From Fragum whitleyi (lineage: Eukaryota; Mollusca; Bivalvia; Cardiida; Cardiidae): a stretch of DNA of 64,000 nt. The notes beneath the pieces are model-generated. The model searched no databases and was not told the DNA's origin. It saw only the letters and a list, made by a program, of their open reading frames with translations. The position numbers and the translations under genes were made by a program. Where the stretch lies: assembly GCA_948146395.1 (NCBI GenBank), contig OX411558.1, positions 51,469,622-51,533,621 on the forward strand, read 5' to 3'. Positions 1-9,890 of this stretch are shown here, in pieces. How positions within the stretch are numbered: the stretch's first letter is position 1; each line of letters begins with the position of its first letter.

Positions 1-736
1 CAGACAGATGGATGGACCGACAGACAGAGAAGATGACGCCAATATACGACCCCTTCTGGCAGCGTATGAAAATTGAGTAAAATTACAAGTTCAAGGGAGA
101 TTATTTTGTAACCACTAGGTGAAATATTGTAGGTGATAATTACAAATTCAAGGGGAGAGAAATGAGCAAAAAATCATGGTAGGCAGGGAAAAAGACTAGC
201 AGGGGCCCAGTCGCCCATGGCTATTTTGGGCTGGGCCCCCAGCTTTTGGGGAAAATCCCTATACCTCTAATGCTAAATATTGAAGTTTTGAAGTAATTTA
301 GTCATATTTGCAAATTCAAGGGCAGATAATTCAGAAATTATTGAGAGTCAGTAGGGGCTCCAAAATTGCAAGTGCAAAACTTTATAAGCAGATACACATT
401 ATGTATAAATTTCAAGTCAATACATGCAAAAGTGTAGGAGATATGCTCAGGACAACAATAATTTCTGCTTATGAAGTTTTGCACCTAATGAGAAAATGTC
501 TTATTTTGATATAACAGTGTCAGTAATAATTATAGAATACCAACCTTTTTACACATACACCATTTTCTGCTTTAATGCCTCAGACGCAGAAACAAATGCA
601 GACTGATCAGCATATCGACAGAAGACATTTCTTGTCAAGGATTTGGGGTATCTGGTGCTGACAAAGAATCACCCTGGGTTAAGCACCCTAAGGCAGTTTC
701 CTTGGTGCCATATTTGTCAACTATGTCTGAAATAAA
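1..736. other. gene-free AT-rich stretch
   Basis: No gene recognised; the short open frames look like chance. Positions 1-30 hold GACAGAC-type motifs, as in the simple tract of Helentron-like elements read on the minus strand, so this may be the edge of one. A 9-bp perfect inverted repeat, GGGGCCCAG at 202-210 and CTGGGCCCC at 231-239, could form a hairpin. Confidence 0.5.
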
Positions 737-1781
737 ACAAGTGCATGTCGTATTGCGATGCAATACAGGAGTCCCCCACCGGATAACAAAAAAGGCTTTC
801 TTATAATAAATCTCCTACTTACTAGAAATATAACTGTATACAAAATTGGAAGTTGCTAGCACATTAGGTTTTGAACAAAATGTCCCAAACAAAAACATAA
901 GAGTAAAAACAACCAATGGCAAAAACTCCAAAAGAGGGCGGAGAGAATGATTCTTGTACATGCCACTTGTCCTCAATAAGATCTATAAGTGTACCAAGTT
1001 TGAAGTTACTAGCACTGATGGCTCAGGAGATATGGTCCGGACAAAAATTTCAGGATAAAAAACAACAAAGGGCAATAACTCAAAAAGTGGGTGTGGCAGA
1101 GTAACAGTTCTTGTGCATTACACTTCTTCTCAATGAGATCTACCAGTGTACAAAGTGTACAAAGTTTGAAGTTGCTAGGGCGTATGGTTAAGGGGATAAG
1201 TACGGGACAAAATTGTAAGGATAGAAACAACAAAGGGCAATAACTCAAAAAGTGGACATGGCAGAGTGACAGTTCTTGTACATGACACTTGTCCTCAATG
1301 ATATCTATAAGTATAGCAAGTTTGAAGTTTCTAGCACTTATGGTTTAGAAGATATGTTCCGGACAAAAAATGTAAAGGTAAAAACAACAAAGGGCAATAA
1401 CTCAAAAAGTGGGTGTGGCAGAGTAACAGTTCTTGTACATGACACTAGTCCTCAATGAGATGTATATGTGTACAAAGTTTGAAGTTACTAGCACACATAC
1501 TTTAGGAGATATGTTCCGGACAAGAAAGTAAGGGTAAAAACAACAAAGGGCAATAACTCAGAAAGTGGGTGTGGCAGAGTAACGATTCTTGAACATGACT
1601 CTTCTCCTTAATGAGATCTATAAGTGTACCAAGTTTGAAGTTGCTAGCACATATGGTTTAGAAGATATAGCCCGGACAAAAGTCAGACAGACAGACTGAC
1701 GAACAGACAGACAGACAGACAGACGGACAGACGGAATCGAGCAAAACCTAAAGCCCCCAAACCGGTAACCGGTGGGGGACT
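737..1781 (-). mobile_element. Helentron-like non-autonomous element, AGTCCCC family
   Basis: Read on the minus strand, it begins AGTCCCCCACCGG at 1781, forms a hairpin (CCGGTTACCGG inside), passes a GTCTGTC/GTCCGTC tract (about 1685-1735), then about five diverged tandem units of about 160 bp (marker GGGCAATAACTC at about 1070, 1236, 1391, 1549). It ends with the inverted copy of its start (near 772-784), a hairpin GTATTGCATCGCAATAC (753-769) and CTTGTT (737-742). A subterminal, asymmetric inverted repeat with a 3' hairpin is the hallmark of Helentron-derived elements (HINEs). It encodes no protein; open frames inside are repeat artefacts. Same family as the copy at 59503-60722. Confidence 0.8.
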
Positions 1782-3589
1782 AATAAAGACATCTAAATTT
1801 GGACTGTTCACGTTTAGCTCTATCTGTATTCCCTCTTCCATATAAAAACATTATTGCTCAAATTGGTCATATAGCCACTTTCAACAGTATTTCAGTAACA
1901 GCATGTCAAATTGTGCACCCAAATAGCTCTTAGCACTACTTTCACAGAAATATGGGGAAAAGGTTTTTTCTGACGGGAATGGGGCTGAAATTCTGCCCAA
2001 AAAACAGCACAAAGAAAGGCATGTCCAGCTTCAACTCATAATTCAATAGATCTTTCTAACAGTGGTTCTGAAATAAGCTACCTGAGTTGTCAGAGTGGTC
2101 CATTTAGCTGCATGTACAAGCAGATTTTTCTTGCTCAATTGTCCGTGGACATATGAGAAATCTCAAGAAAAAATCTATAAAATTTTCTTATAGTAGAAGT
2201 TAGCTGTTTTCTAAGGATAAATACCATATTAATTCTAATGTCAACAATAAAGTGAAACTATTTTATGGATGCTTGATCATGGTTCTTTTAGTAATAGTTT
2301 TATATCAAAGTAACTTCAATGTCAGAAAAAATAAGACTATTCATTTGGAGAAAAAACATGACTATTATAAAGAACAGACAAGAAGGTTTTTGATATGGAC
2401 AAGCCAAATTGTGATTGTCATTTAATATCTGTGGACAAGTTAACTTTCAAAATATTTCACAATCAGAACCCCTGTCTAATTATTAAAACATTTATGCAAA
2501 ACTGGCTCCTATTATTGGCTTTAACTTTATAAATATACATGTATTCAGTAATATTGCAAGAAAACCCACTTCACGATCCCTTTTCTTGTTTCCAAAATGG
2601 GTAAAACAGCAAAAAACCACTTCATGATCCCTTTGCTTGTCTAAAAAAAATCAATTAGTTTTAAAACCAAGCATTCCTAGGCAATAAATATATGTATGAT
2701 AAACAATAGAGATAACGGACCCAGTGCATTGGGAAGTTCAGAGGGCAAACATGAATAAGGGCAAAAGTGATTTGGAAATAGCGGCCTAGATTCAGATCAG
2801 ACGGCATATTTGTGCACTGCACAAGAGCTACAGAGAGAGGGTATTTTGGATATCAGATCAAAGTATAAATAATTATAGCACAAACCCTTTGCTGTTAGTA
2901 CTCATTGGAATAGTCTTGTCGAGACAATTCAAATGAGTACCAATAATATAGGGTTTCATTGAGGATTAAAGATTTCAGACAGTCTTAACCCCCTCTTATT
3001 TGTACCTCTGACTGCAGGCTCATCTTAGTCGAAACTGTCTGCTACAGAATTTTTTATTTGTGAGCAGCATATTCGGGTCATATTCAGATTTGAAGACATC
3101 TATGGGAGAAATAATCCCCCAATAGTTTTTAAGGGAGAAGTTTCTGTATTTAATGGAAATAATCATAGCCAAGAAGTTTAAATCATTTCTTGCATACCCA
3201 AGCTCCAGGAGGCCAGGGCTATATCAATCAAAAGGAACTTGTTGTCTAAGAAAGTTGATCTAAGACCCAAAGTAGCTTCTGAGTTTGGAAGCTGTTGTTG
3301 TTCTTTACTGAAAATAGACTGGAAGACTTTCAGTATTTCTCCTATAAGACGTGCCAGGGCTTTTTGATTTGGCTATCAGCGCAATGAAATTAATGAAAAA
3401 AAATAAAATGTTAGCCGATGAACATTTATTCTGTCCTTTAAATTCATCTATGGAAATACAGGACACCTTCCACCATTAATTGCAGCTTTCAAAAGCAAGT
3501 AATTGTAAGAGCAGAAGCCAAGATAATATTTTTGTACAAGATAGAAAGTTCCAGACAAATAACAAATTTGATCTTCTGCTTCCAATGGA
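1782..3589. other. gene-free stretch
   Basis: AT-rich sequence with stops in all frames. I see no recognisable gene, terminal repeat or tandem array. It may contain intron or intergenic sequence. Confidence 0.5.
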
Positions 3590-3766
3590 TTGATTGATTG
3601 AATGGAGTTTAACGCCGCTTTCAACATTATTTCAGTTATATCGCGGCGGCTGGAGCACCTAACAATGGATCCCTGGTATTTCTCTCACCAGTACAACCAC
3701 CACATTCTTTCCTAGCCTCCAGCTGCTATCTCACATAGGTCTACGATTATCAACCCATTGGTGAGA
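3590..3766 (-). mobile_element. tRNA-derived SINE, head missing (AATC-tail type)
   Basis: On the minus strand it has the SINE body (CACCAATGGG, AGGTGCTCCAGCCGCCGCG, GAAAGCGGCGTTAAACTCC) and an (ATTCAATC)n tail but no tRNA head, so it is 5'-truncated. A perfect 13-bp target-site duplication TGCTTCCAATGGA flanks it at 3577-3589 and 3767-3779. Confidence 0.9.
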
Positions 3767-4075
3767 TGCTTCCAATGGAAAAAGTGGTCTAATTAATCAT
3801 TACCTTTTCATTAATGAAATAAATAACCCTGTTTTTAATCCCAAAAATTTGTGATGTATAAATGCACCTGGTACTGGAAACGAAACTTGTGGATGTGAAA
3901 GCAAAACATGTTTGGAGGTAGCTCAGGGTCACTGAATGATGATTAATAAGTGATGGGCAGATTGATTGATTATAATCAATAATCAGTTAGTTAGGGCTTC
4001 CGATTGTGCTGGTCGACAATGAAATTTTATAATTGATTAATCAGGTCCTAACACATAAATGAAAGCCATTATATA

Positions 4076-4425
4076 CAGGGCTCGTGTTTGACCCTTAAAC
4101 CAGGGTTTTGACCCTCAAAACTATCAAAATGTCACATTTTGACCCCAAAATTTTCCTGTCAAAGGGGTCAAAATATGACCATTTGTTTGTTCTGTATTGC
4201 AAACTGATAATGCTACACAATAATGAATGTATCAAAATTAATTGTATCCTTCATATAAGATATGAAGGAAACATTTAAAGAAGTTAATCAGCATAACCAA
4301 GAAAAAATTACTTATTTACCACTTACTTTATTGTTTTGACCACTTTAAGACCAGTTTTGACCCCTAGAAATTGGTGGTCAAGGGGTCAAAGACCCCTGAA
4401 TTTGAAAAAGTTAGCACAAGCCCTG
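4076..4425. mobile_element. hAT-like MITE
   Basis: Its ends are near-perfect inverted repeats (CAGGGCTCGTGTT at 4076; reverse-complemented CAGGGCTTGTGCTAAC at 4425). Subterminal regions repeat TGACCC/GGGTCA several times on both sides, as expected for transposase-binding repeats. The CAGGG start is typical of hAT termini. Flanks ATTATATA and ATATATAT could be a decayed 8-bp target duplication, but this is ambiguous in AT-rich DNA. No coding capacity. Confidence 0.65.
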
Positions 4426-4865
4426 ATATATATTTTTACTGAACTGACATCAGTTTGATGGCATAGCATGAAACAGTTGTAACTGGATGATTCTTTAGGT
4501 CATGAGTTTTAACTAAACTTTCTGATTCTATTCTTCAAAGGAATGATCCTGAGATTTCTGTAATTATTTCTAAGAAAACTATTTGATTGATCATTAGTTG
4601 ATTTACTCTTCCAACTGAAAACCCATTACCAATTGTGATTTGAAACCAATTGCCCAACACGATGTTTAAATAAGCATAAAAAAGTCCATTTATCAATACT
4701 CTTTTGGGAAAAAAATCAATGCTATTAGCAAAATGAGGAAATTCTAGCTAAAAATCTGTATCATTCCTCAAAAGCAAAATATTTTATTTCAATAGTATTT
4801 CTGTATTTAAGGGTTAATTTGCCTGCTCAGGTTTACATCTTCAATTCTCAATTCCCATTTACAAT

Positions 4866-5500
4866 GAAATATTTTAGACAAACCAATGTAAAAATGACAA
4901 AAACATTTTTTTTCTTACTAACACAACGTAATTAACAGTAATAGATTATTATTGGTACACTCCTGGAACACTTCTGAAATATTTTTGGTTAAATTATAAA
5001 TCCAATATAAATTCATGTGGGGGGTGCTGCCCCCGTCCCCCCTTGCAAATAAAGTTAAATAATTATCACTGAAATATTTTAGACAAACCAGTGTGAAAAA
5101 TACAAAAAATAAAACTTTCAAACACACACAATAGTAATTCATTATGATTAGATCTATTATACTTTTGAAATTGTTAACATTTTTTGTTAAAAATTATTAA
5201 TCCATGTCTGGGGCGCTGCCCCCGAACCCCCATGCAAATAAAAAGAATTTATAAAAGGTAAAATGATTACAAAAAAAACATAGCAATCTTTTGAAATAAT
5301 TAATCTTTCAGTAGACAAAATAAACTGGAGACCAGCAAGATTAAGATAATAGTTAAGATATAAAAAAAAATTGATGCTGAAGTTGACAAGACATTTCAGT
5401 TATTTATCTCATGGTACCTCTGGAAATGATCACAGTAATAGGTTAGTAGTTTAAAAAAAATCCCTGTCGGGGCCCTGCCCACGAACCCTGTCAAATCAAA
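4866..5500. repeat. tandem duplication with GC-palindrome motif
   Basis: A unit of about 205 bp is repeated: GAAATATTTTAGACAAACCA occurs at about 4866 and 5071. Each unit carries a GC-rich palindromic core of the type GGGGCGCTGCCCCCGAACCCC followed by GCAAATAAA (about 5020, 5210). A weaker third core lies near 5465 and a fourth trace at about 5925. The minus-strand ORF at 4918-5142 is part of this repeat and unlikely to be a gene. Confidence 0.6.
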
Positions 5501-5554
5501 GATGGAGTTGTAACCTAGAAAATTATGAAACAGTGAAAATATCATCACAAATTA

Positions 5555-5825
5555 AATTGAATGGAGTATTACGCCAGTTTCAACATTTTTTTCAGTTATA
5601 TTGCGGTGGCTGGAGCACCTAACAATGAACTCCTGGTATTTCTCTCACCAGTAAAACCATCACAACCTTTCCTAGCCTCCAGCTACTATCTCACATAGGT
5701 CTATGATCAACAACCAAGTAGCAAGAGACAGATAGTCGGAAAGAATAAGTGCCTCTGTTGGGGATCTAACCAGGGACCTCTAGATTGACAGTCTGACGCA
5801 CTACCAACTGGGCCATGATGGTGGC
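5555..5825 (-). mobile_element. full-length tRNA-derived SINE (GTC-head type)
   Basis: On the minus strand a tRNA-like head (GCCACCATCATGGCCCAG; box A-like TGGCCCAGTTGG, box B-like GGTTAGATCC) precedes the common SINE body and a short ATTCAATT tail. The anticodon-loop position reads CTGTCAA. Box B differs from GGTTCGATCC in other copies, so this copy is old. No clear target-site duplication. Confidence 0.85.
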
Positions 5826-6302
5826 TTTTTTATTATAATGACAAAAGTGACGGGTGCAAGACATTTAATCTTTTTTTCTATAATTGAGAAGTAGATCTAG
5901 ACACTTTTCCCTATTGGTCAGGTGGCGCTGCCTCATACCCAAACCCCTGCTTTCAATATGCTTCAACATTGAAAGTACAGTAGGCCTAATCTTGGGATTG
6001 TTTTCAGAAATTGGAGCAGATCTGAAAGTTTGGCAAATCTGTTGCCACTATTCTATCTGTCAGACGCAGAAAACGTCCAATAAAACCCTTTATACTGTGT
6101 ATGAAGGTGTCTCTGGGTACCCCCGGGTAAATTTTCATTGACCTACAGCTTTTCTTTTGTGGACGTGTGATTTCAAAAATGCGACTAATGGTTGCCTGTT
6201 TTATAAGCCTGCCTGATGACATCAAATTCTTCAATACTAACAAAATAAACAAATAACTACAGTTTCACGATGTATCAGAAGCGTAGATCTATGTCAGACT
6301 GA

Positions 6303-6415
6303 TTTTACGAGAAGAAAGACAGTTGATATGGGCCGAGAAATCTGAAGACGGCTTCGCATTCGCTCGCCGTCTTCAGATTTCTCGACCCATATCAACTGTC
6401 TTTCTTCTCGTAAAA
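6303..6415. repeat. long near-perfect hairpin
   Basis: About 50-bp arms (6303-6352 and 6366-6415) pair with one mismatch around a loop of about 13 nt containing CTTCGCATTCGCT. Could be a foldback transposon end or the source of a hairpin RNA. Sequence differs from the foldback elements at 52.0 and 62.8 kb, though the loop style is similar. Confidence 0.85.
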
Positions 6416-6475
6416 ACAAGGAAACAAAGTTTCTCCTTCTCAACAAGAATATATCAATTACCTTGAAGAATTTGA

Positions 6476-6580
6476 GACGTCATCCAATTAACAATTTAAT
6501 TCGAGTCGAGAAAAGAAAAACATGGCGGGTCCAAAACATGACGGAACGGTTGTCATGACGTATGACGTCATGGAATTTTA
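6476..6580. promoter_or_regulatory. cluster of CRE-like TGACGT motifs
   Basis: A perfect palindromic CRE (TGACGTCA, 6563-6570) lies beside two more TGACG half sites, one upstream near 6476-6482 and one at 6556. CREs bind CREB/ATF proteins. No adjacent intact gene start is recognised, so function is inferred only. Confidence 0.3.
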
Positions 6581-6706
6581 CCGAATTTTCCATAGGCTCT
6601 GGGAATTTTGTCGGTAAAAAACTGATATTCCTTAGTATTTAGATTTTTCCCAGATATAAGGACCATATGAAAACATAGATAAAAATCTCTTCTAACCATT
6701 TATTAA

Positions 6707-6982
6707 ATAAATAGAAACTTTTGTCGAACGGTTTTCACGGCGATCAAATCGCGGCTATATGCTGCTAAATACTGCAAAGTTGTGGACTTAATCATTCGTT
6801 CCATAAATCGAAGAATAAATTCTTCCATTAATTTTCACTCATTCTTTATTGATTTTGAAAATATCCAGGATCTTCTGGCAAGGTTAGCTGAAGATCTTAA
6901 ACGAGTTAAACAAGCATTTAATGTCGTAGAATCAAGTCACTTGAAAGGGACAGAAAATTTCCAACGTACTTTTCAAGGATGA
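6707..6982 (+). pseudogene. possible upstream part of Env-like ORF, cut by LINE
   Basis: An open frame without a convincing start runs into the LINE tail at 6980. Its C-terminal part (FENIQDLLARLAEDLKR then VESSHLKG) has a helical heptad character that would suit the region before the domain that resumes after the LINE at 7427. The link to the Env-like ORF rests on position, strand and character only; it could be unrelated sequence. Confidence 0.3.
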
Positions 6983-7422
6983 ATGAATGAATGAATATTG
7001 CTTTACGGCCCGTCGACTACTTAGGTCATGTTGGGCGCAAACACTCGTGTATAAAACTGGAATAATCCGACGTGAGCACGAAAGCACATGGACTCTCCCC
7101 AGATCAGGAGAACGGCCCATGTGCGAGTCCACTCGACCGGAAAATTCAAAAAAGTGATCATTCATACGTGTATTAAAATTCAAATAAACAAAATTATAAA
7201 ACAAATCAATATAAACTAATAAGTCCAAAAGAGTTTTTCAATTATAAAAGAAATAATAACCAAAAGGCTATTGAAAACGGTAAAATTTTATATAACATTT
7301 TAAAAAATAAAGACGAAGAACGGTAAATATAACCTAAAATTAGATTTTACTATATAAATGAATTGCTTTAAGAAAATCAAATATAAGTTCTAATTTGACA
7401 GCTGCCTCATACTATCAAAAAC
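6980..7422 (-). mobile_element. 5'-truncated LINE, 3' end only (copy-1 subfamily)
   Basis: Reverse-complement match to the last part of LINE copy 1: the end of ORF2 (GATAGTATGAGGCAGCTGTC), the 3'UTR including GGACTCGCACATGG and GTGCTTTCGTGCTCACG, and the terminal GCGCCCAACATGACC...CGGGCC followed by ATTCATTC. It inserted on the minus strand, beside or inside the Env-like reading frame. No clear target-site duplication. Confidence 0.9.
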
Positions 7423-7426
7423 TTAG

Positions 7427-8515
7427 ATATGGGAGTTTTATAAGTACCTGCGAACAGAAACAGCCTTCGTTAATGGAAAAATAATCATTATTTTATCAAT
7501 TCCAGTAATTAAACTTGATAATAGCTATGAAGTTTTTGAGGCTATCTCAATTCCAGTACCTCCACCTGTTGGTGTCAATCACCGAGGGAAAACAAAACAT
7601 ACTGATTTATTGGCTAATTACCGATTAGAAAGAAACGCGTTATTAATAGATAAAGCACGAACAAGATATCGTTTACTTTCTGACACAGAAGTTCAGACTT
7701 GTAGTCACCATCGCACGAAATTTTGTACTTTAATAAGTCCTGAATTCCCGGTAAATGTAGACCATACCTGTTTAATTAATTTGTTTGTGGACGCAAGGAA
7801 AACAGACTACTGTACACCGCAAGTATCTCAAGAGAGATTGCCTGTAGCTAAATACTTACTTGATACCACATGGTTGATTATTTCGCGGACGAACTTAAGT
7901 TTTGCATTGGTATGTAAAGGCCTGCATACTGAGGTTCATACTTTGTCGCCCGTTGACGAAATTAAGGTAGACAGTGGTTGTATTGCTTCGAATAAATTCT
8001 TTACTTTATCACAACCCTACGTTGTTGGTAAGACAAACATGACTCATGAACAATACACGCAGTTGAGAATTGCAAAATTTACTGATGACGTGGTTTGGAA
8101 ACCTTTTAAAGAACAATTTCCCAATGTTTCGAAAATTGACATACCAGAACAAATGACGACTATTAATGACATGCCCCTGGACTCGTTACTACGACAACTA
8201 CATAATGTACAATATGTAGACGGACATGCAAAGTTTAATGTTTGGTATATTGCTAGTCTTGTGCTAAACCTGGTGGCTGCCCTTGTTGTTGTAGTTCGCT
8301 ATTGTATTTTGCCTAGAATTAGAAAATTTCTGCCATATTGCTTATGTAAAAGGTGTGTGAAGCGACAACGACAGGCCGAGGATTTGACAGAAGTTGAACT
8401 CCAAACTATGGGGATCGATGGGAAGGAACCATCAACCGCGGCAGTGTCGAGCACCGACCAAAGGACACCTACACTGTATCCATACCTGTTGACCGCCCAC
8501 GAAAGGGTTAATTAA
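7427..8515 (+). pseudogene. env-like: Env/F-like membrane glycoprotein ORF of an LTR retroelement (5' truncated)
   Basis: An open frame of 362 codons starts after a stop at 7424; no ATG exists near its left edge because the LINE fragment abuts it. Early residues hold a hydrophobic strand followed by IPV and a YEVFEAISIPVPPP motif, resembling the conserved stretch of baculovirus-F-like envelope proteins of insect and mollusc retroelements. Several cysteines follow. A membrane segment (YIASLVLNLVAALVVVVRY, about 8240-8300) is followed by a basic Cys-rich stop-transfer region and a cytoplasmic tail of about 60 residues. Such proteins mediate membrane fusion for particle spread. This fragment lacks the N-terminal part and is not expected to work. 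The position upstream of a polypurine tract and LTR supports the call. Confidence 0.6.
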
Positions 8516-8745
8516 CATACAGAACAGTAGATAGATGGCTGATAAGACTGTCGTAGTAAATCGTAGTAATTATATGGGAACCAATAATTGGACACAATAC
8601 AAGTTGATAAGAATAATTGAGAGAACTATAGAAAATAATTGCTTTGATAAATTTTGATAACTTACCTGTATATCCAGAAAATTAGAATATCTCTCACTTG
8701 TGGTTTAATCTTCATTCTACGAACACCGAACATTCGACACTTTAG

Positions 8746-9138
8746 ATGGCTTCCGAAAATATGGAACACTTTCATAAAGTTTCAGAAATTATTGAACGTG
8801 TAGTACGTGAAAATAACTACAACCAGATGCCGGACAGATATATTGGACACCTGTCCGTGCAAGTGACTGCTGCTGTACTGGATCATTTTAAATTGAAGGA
8901 TATTACCGGGGACGATGACGACGACGATTGCATCCTCGTCAACCCCGAAAACGCTACAGATGATGATGACTGTGTGGTCGTTCGGGTAGATCGACCACAT
9001 GCCAAAGATTGTGAAAGCTGTTTACGTCTTGGAGACAATGAGGGACACGAGGCCGTGCATGACGATGAGGAGGACGAGACAGAATACGAGGAGGACGAGA
9101 AAGACGAACATTGTAAATACACTGAGATGCAGGAATGA
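8746..9138 (+). CDS. acidic 130-aa ORF between env and 3' LTR
   Basis: Starts at a true ATG in good context (TTTAGATGGC) and runs 130 codons. The N-terminal 50 residues look helical (HKVSEIIERVVRENN). The rest is very acidic, with runs GDDDDDDC, ATDDDDC and DDEEDETEYEEDEKDEH. No family recognised. It lies 230 bp after the Env-like stop and about 420 bp before the polypurine tract, the place of accessory genes in complex retroelements. The ATG follows pyrimidine-rich DNA ending CACTTTAG, a possible splice acceptor, so it may be made from a spliced subgenomic RNA. Simple-sequence acidic coding could also be fortuitous; no frame breaks are present. Confidence 0.5.
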   Translation: MASENMEHFHKVSEIIERVVRENNYNQMPDRYIGHLSVQVTAAVLDHFKLKDITGDDDDDDCILVNPENATDDDDCVVVRVDRPHAKDCESCLRLGDNEGHEAVHDDEEDETEYEEDEKDEHCKYTEMQE

Positions 9139-9559
9139 TTAGTCATAAACATTGTGTAGTGTTACAGAATTTATGTGCAATAAATAAGGACCAATATTTT
9201 AATTCAAGGTAGGGGTTAAGTTAAGTTTTACTTTGCTGGTATAGGTTTATGGTTAGGTTAAAAATAAATGTTCAATTGCCATTGTTAATGTTCTTTCTTT
9301 TTAATTAAGTTAGGTGTAAATTAATTATTATTGTCAATTGCCATTTATCATCCATGTAAGGTGTTGGGTTTCTATTTTAACTTTCAAGTATGGACATCAC
9401 TCCTCTGTTGATATAGTATAGTCAAGATTCTAGTTAATTTAGTAAGTGATGTGGGTTACAACAAGAATGCCATACAGTTTTGTTTACTTCTTTTTCTTGT
9501 ATCATGACGTAATTTCGATTAATAAGTTCATGTTAAATTTGTAAAGGTTTACAAATTTT

Positions 9560-9576
9560 AAAAAGAAAAGGGCGGA
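9560..9576 (+). other. polypurine tract
   Basis: AAAAAGAAAAGGGCGGA lies directly before the TGTAACA start of the LTR. It is the expected primer site for plus-strand DNA synthesis in LTR retroelements and fixes the left LTR boundary. Confidence 0.8.
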
Positions 9577-9702
9577 TGTAACACGATGAGTGCCAGCACT
9601 GTAGTTGTGCAATACTCTCGGGGATATCACGTGTCGAGAAACGTGACTTGAGCACGTTTCGAGGGGGCGTGACCTGAGAGTGTTGTATAACCGGTGGCTG
9701 AG

Positions 9703-9710
9703 TATATAAG
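9703..9710 (+). promoter_or_regulatory. TATA box of LTR
   Basis: TATATAAG in the U3 part of the LTR, about 97 bp upstream of the poly(A) signal. Transcription would be expected near 9735. Confidence 0.7.
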
Positions 9711-9799
9711 AGGCTGTTAACCGCCGCAGCAGACAGACTGAGACAGACTGGAGACTTGAGTAGAGTAGACAGGTTACTTGGTCGGGTGTAAATATTGTA

Positions 9800-9805
9800 A
9801 ATAAA
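9800..9805 (+). terminator. poly(A) signal of LTR
   Basis: AATAAA followed about 20 nt later by GTTGTGTTGCTTCG, a GT-rich downstream element; marks the R/U5 part of the LTR. Confidence 0.65.
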
Positions 9806-9890
9806 ATAATAGCTGATGATGGACGTTGTGTTGCTTCGTTAATTATTCTACCTGTACCACCTCCTTCGCTCTCGCAGGCGCTGTACTACA

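Larger units (their letters stand above)
9577..9890 (+). mobile_element. 3' LTR (314 bp)
   Basis: Begins TGTAACACGATG and ends GTACTACA, giving TGTA...TACA termini. Inside are a near-palindrome (TCGAGAAACGTG / CACGTTTCGA, about 9634-9663), a TATA box at 9703-9710 and a poly(A) signal at 9800-9805 followed by a GT-rich stretch. The U3-R-U5 order is therefore normal. No 5' LTR or gag-pol is in the window, so the element is 5'-truncated or interrupted. AACAT follows at 9891, but no second copy is available to confirm a target duplication. Confidence 0.8.

Noticed and set aside
5884..6252. Overlapping short ORFs at 5.9-6.25 kb
   Set aside because: No motif, start context or composition supports coding on either strand.
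8782..9152. Minus-strand Ser-rich frames opposite the acidic ORF
   Set aside because: They are the complement of Asp/Glu codon runs (GAT/GAC/GAG) and carry no independent support.
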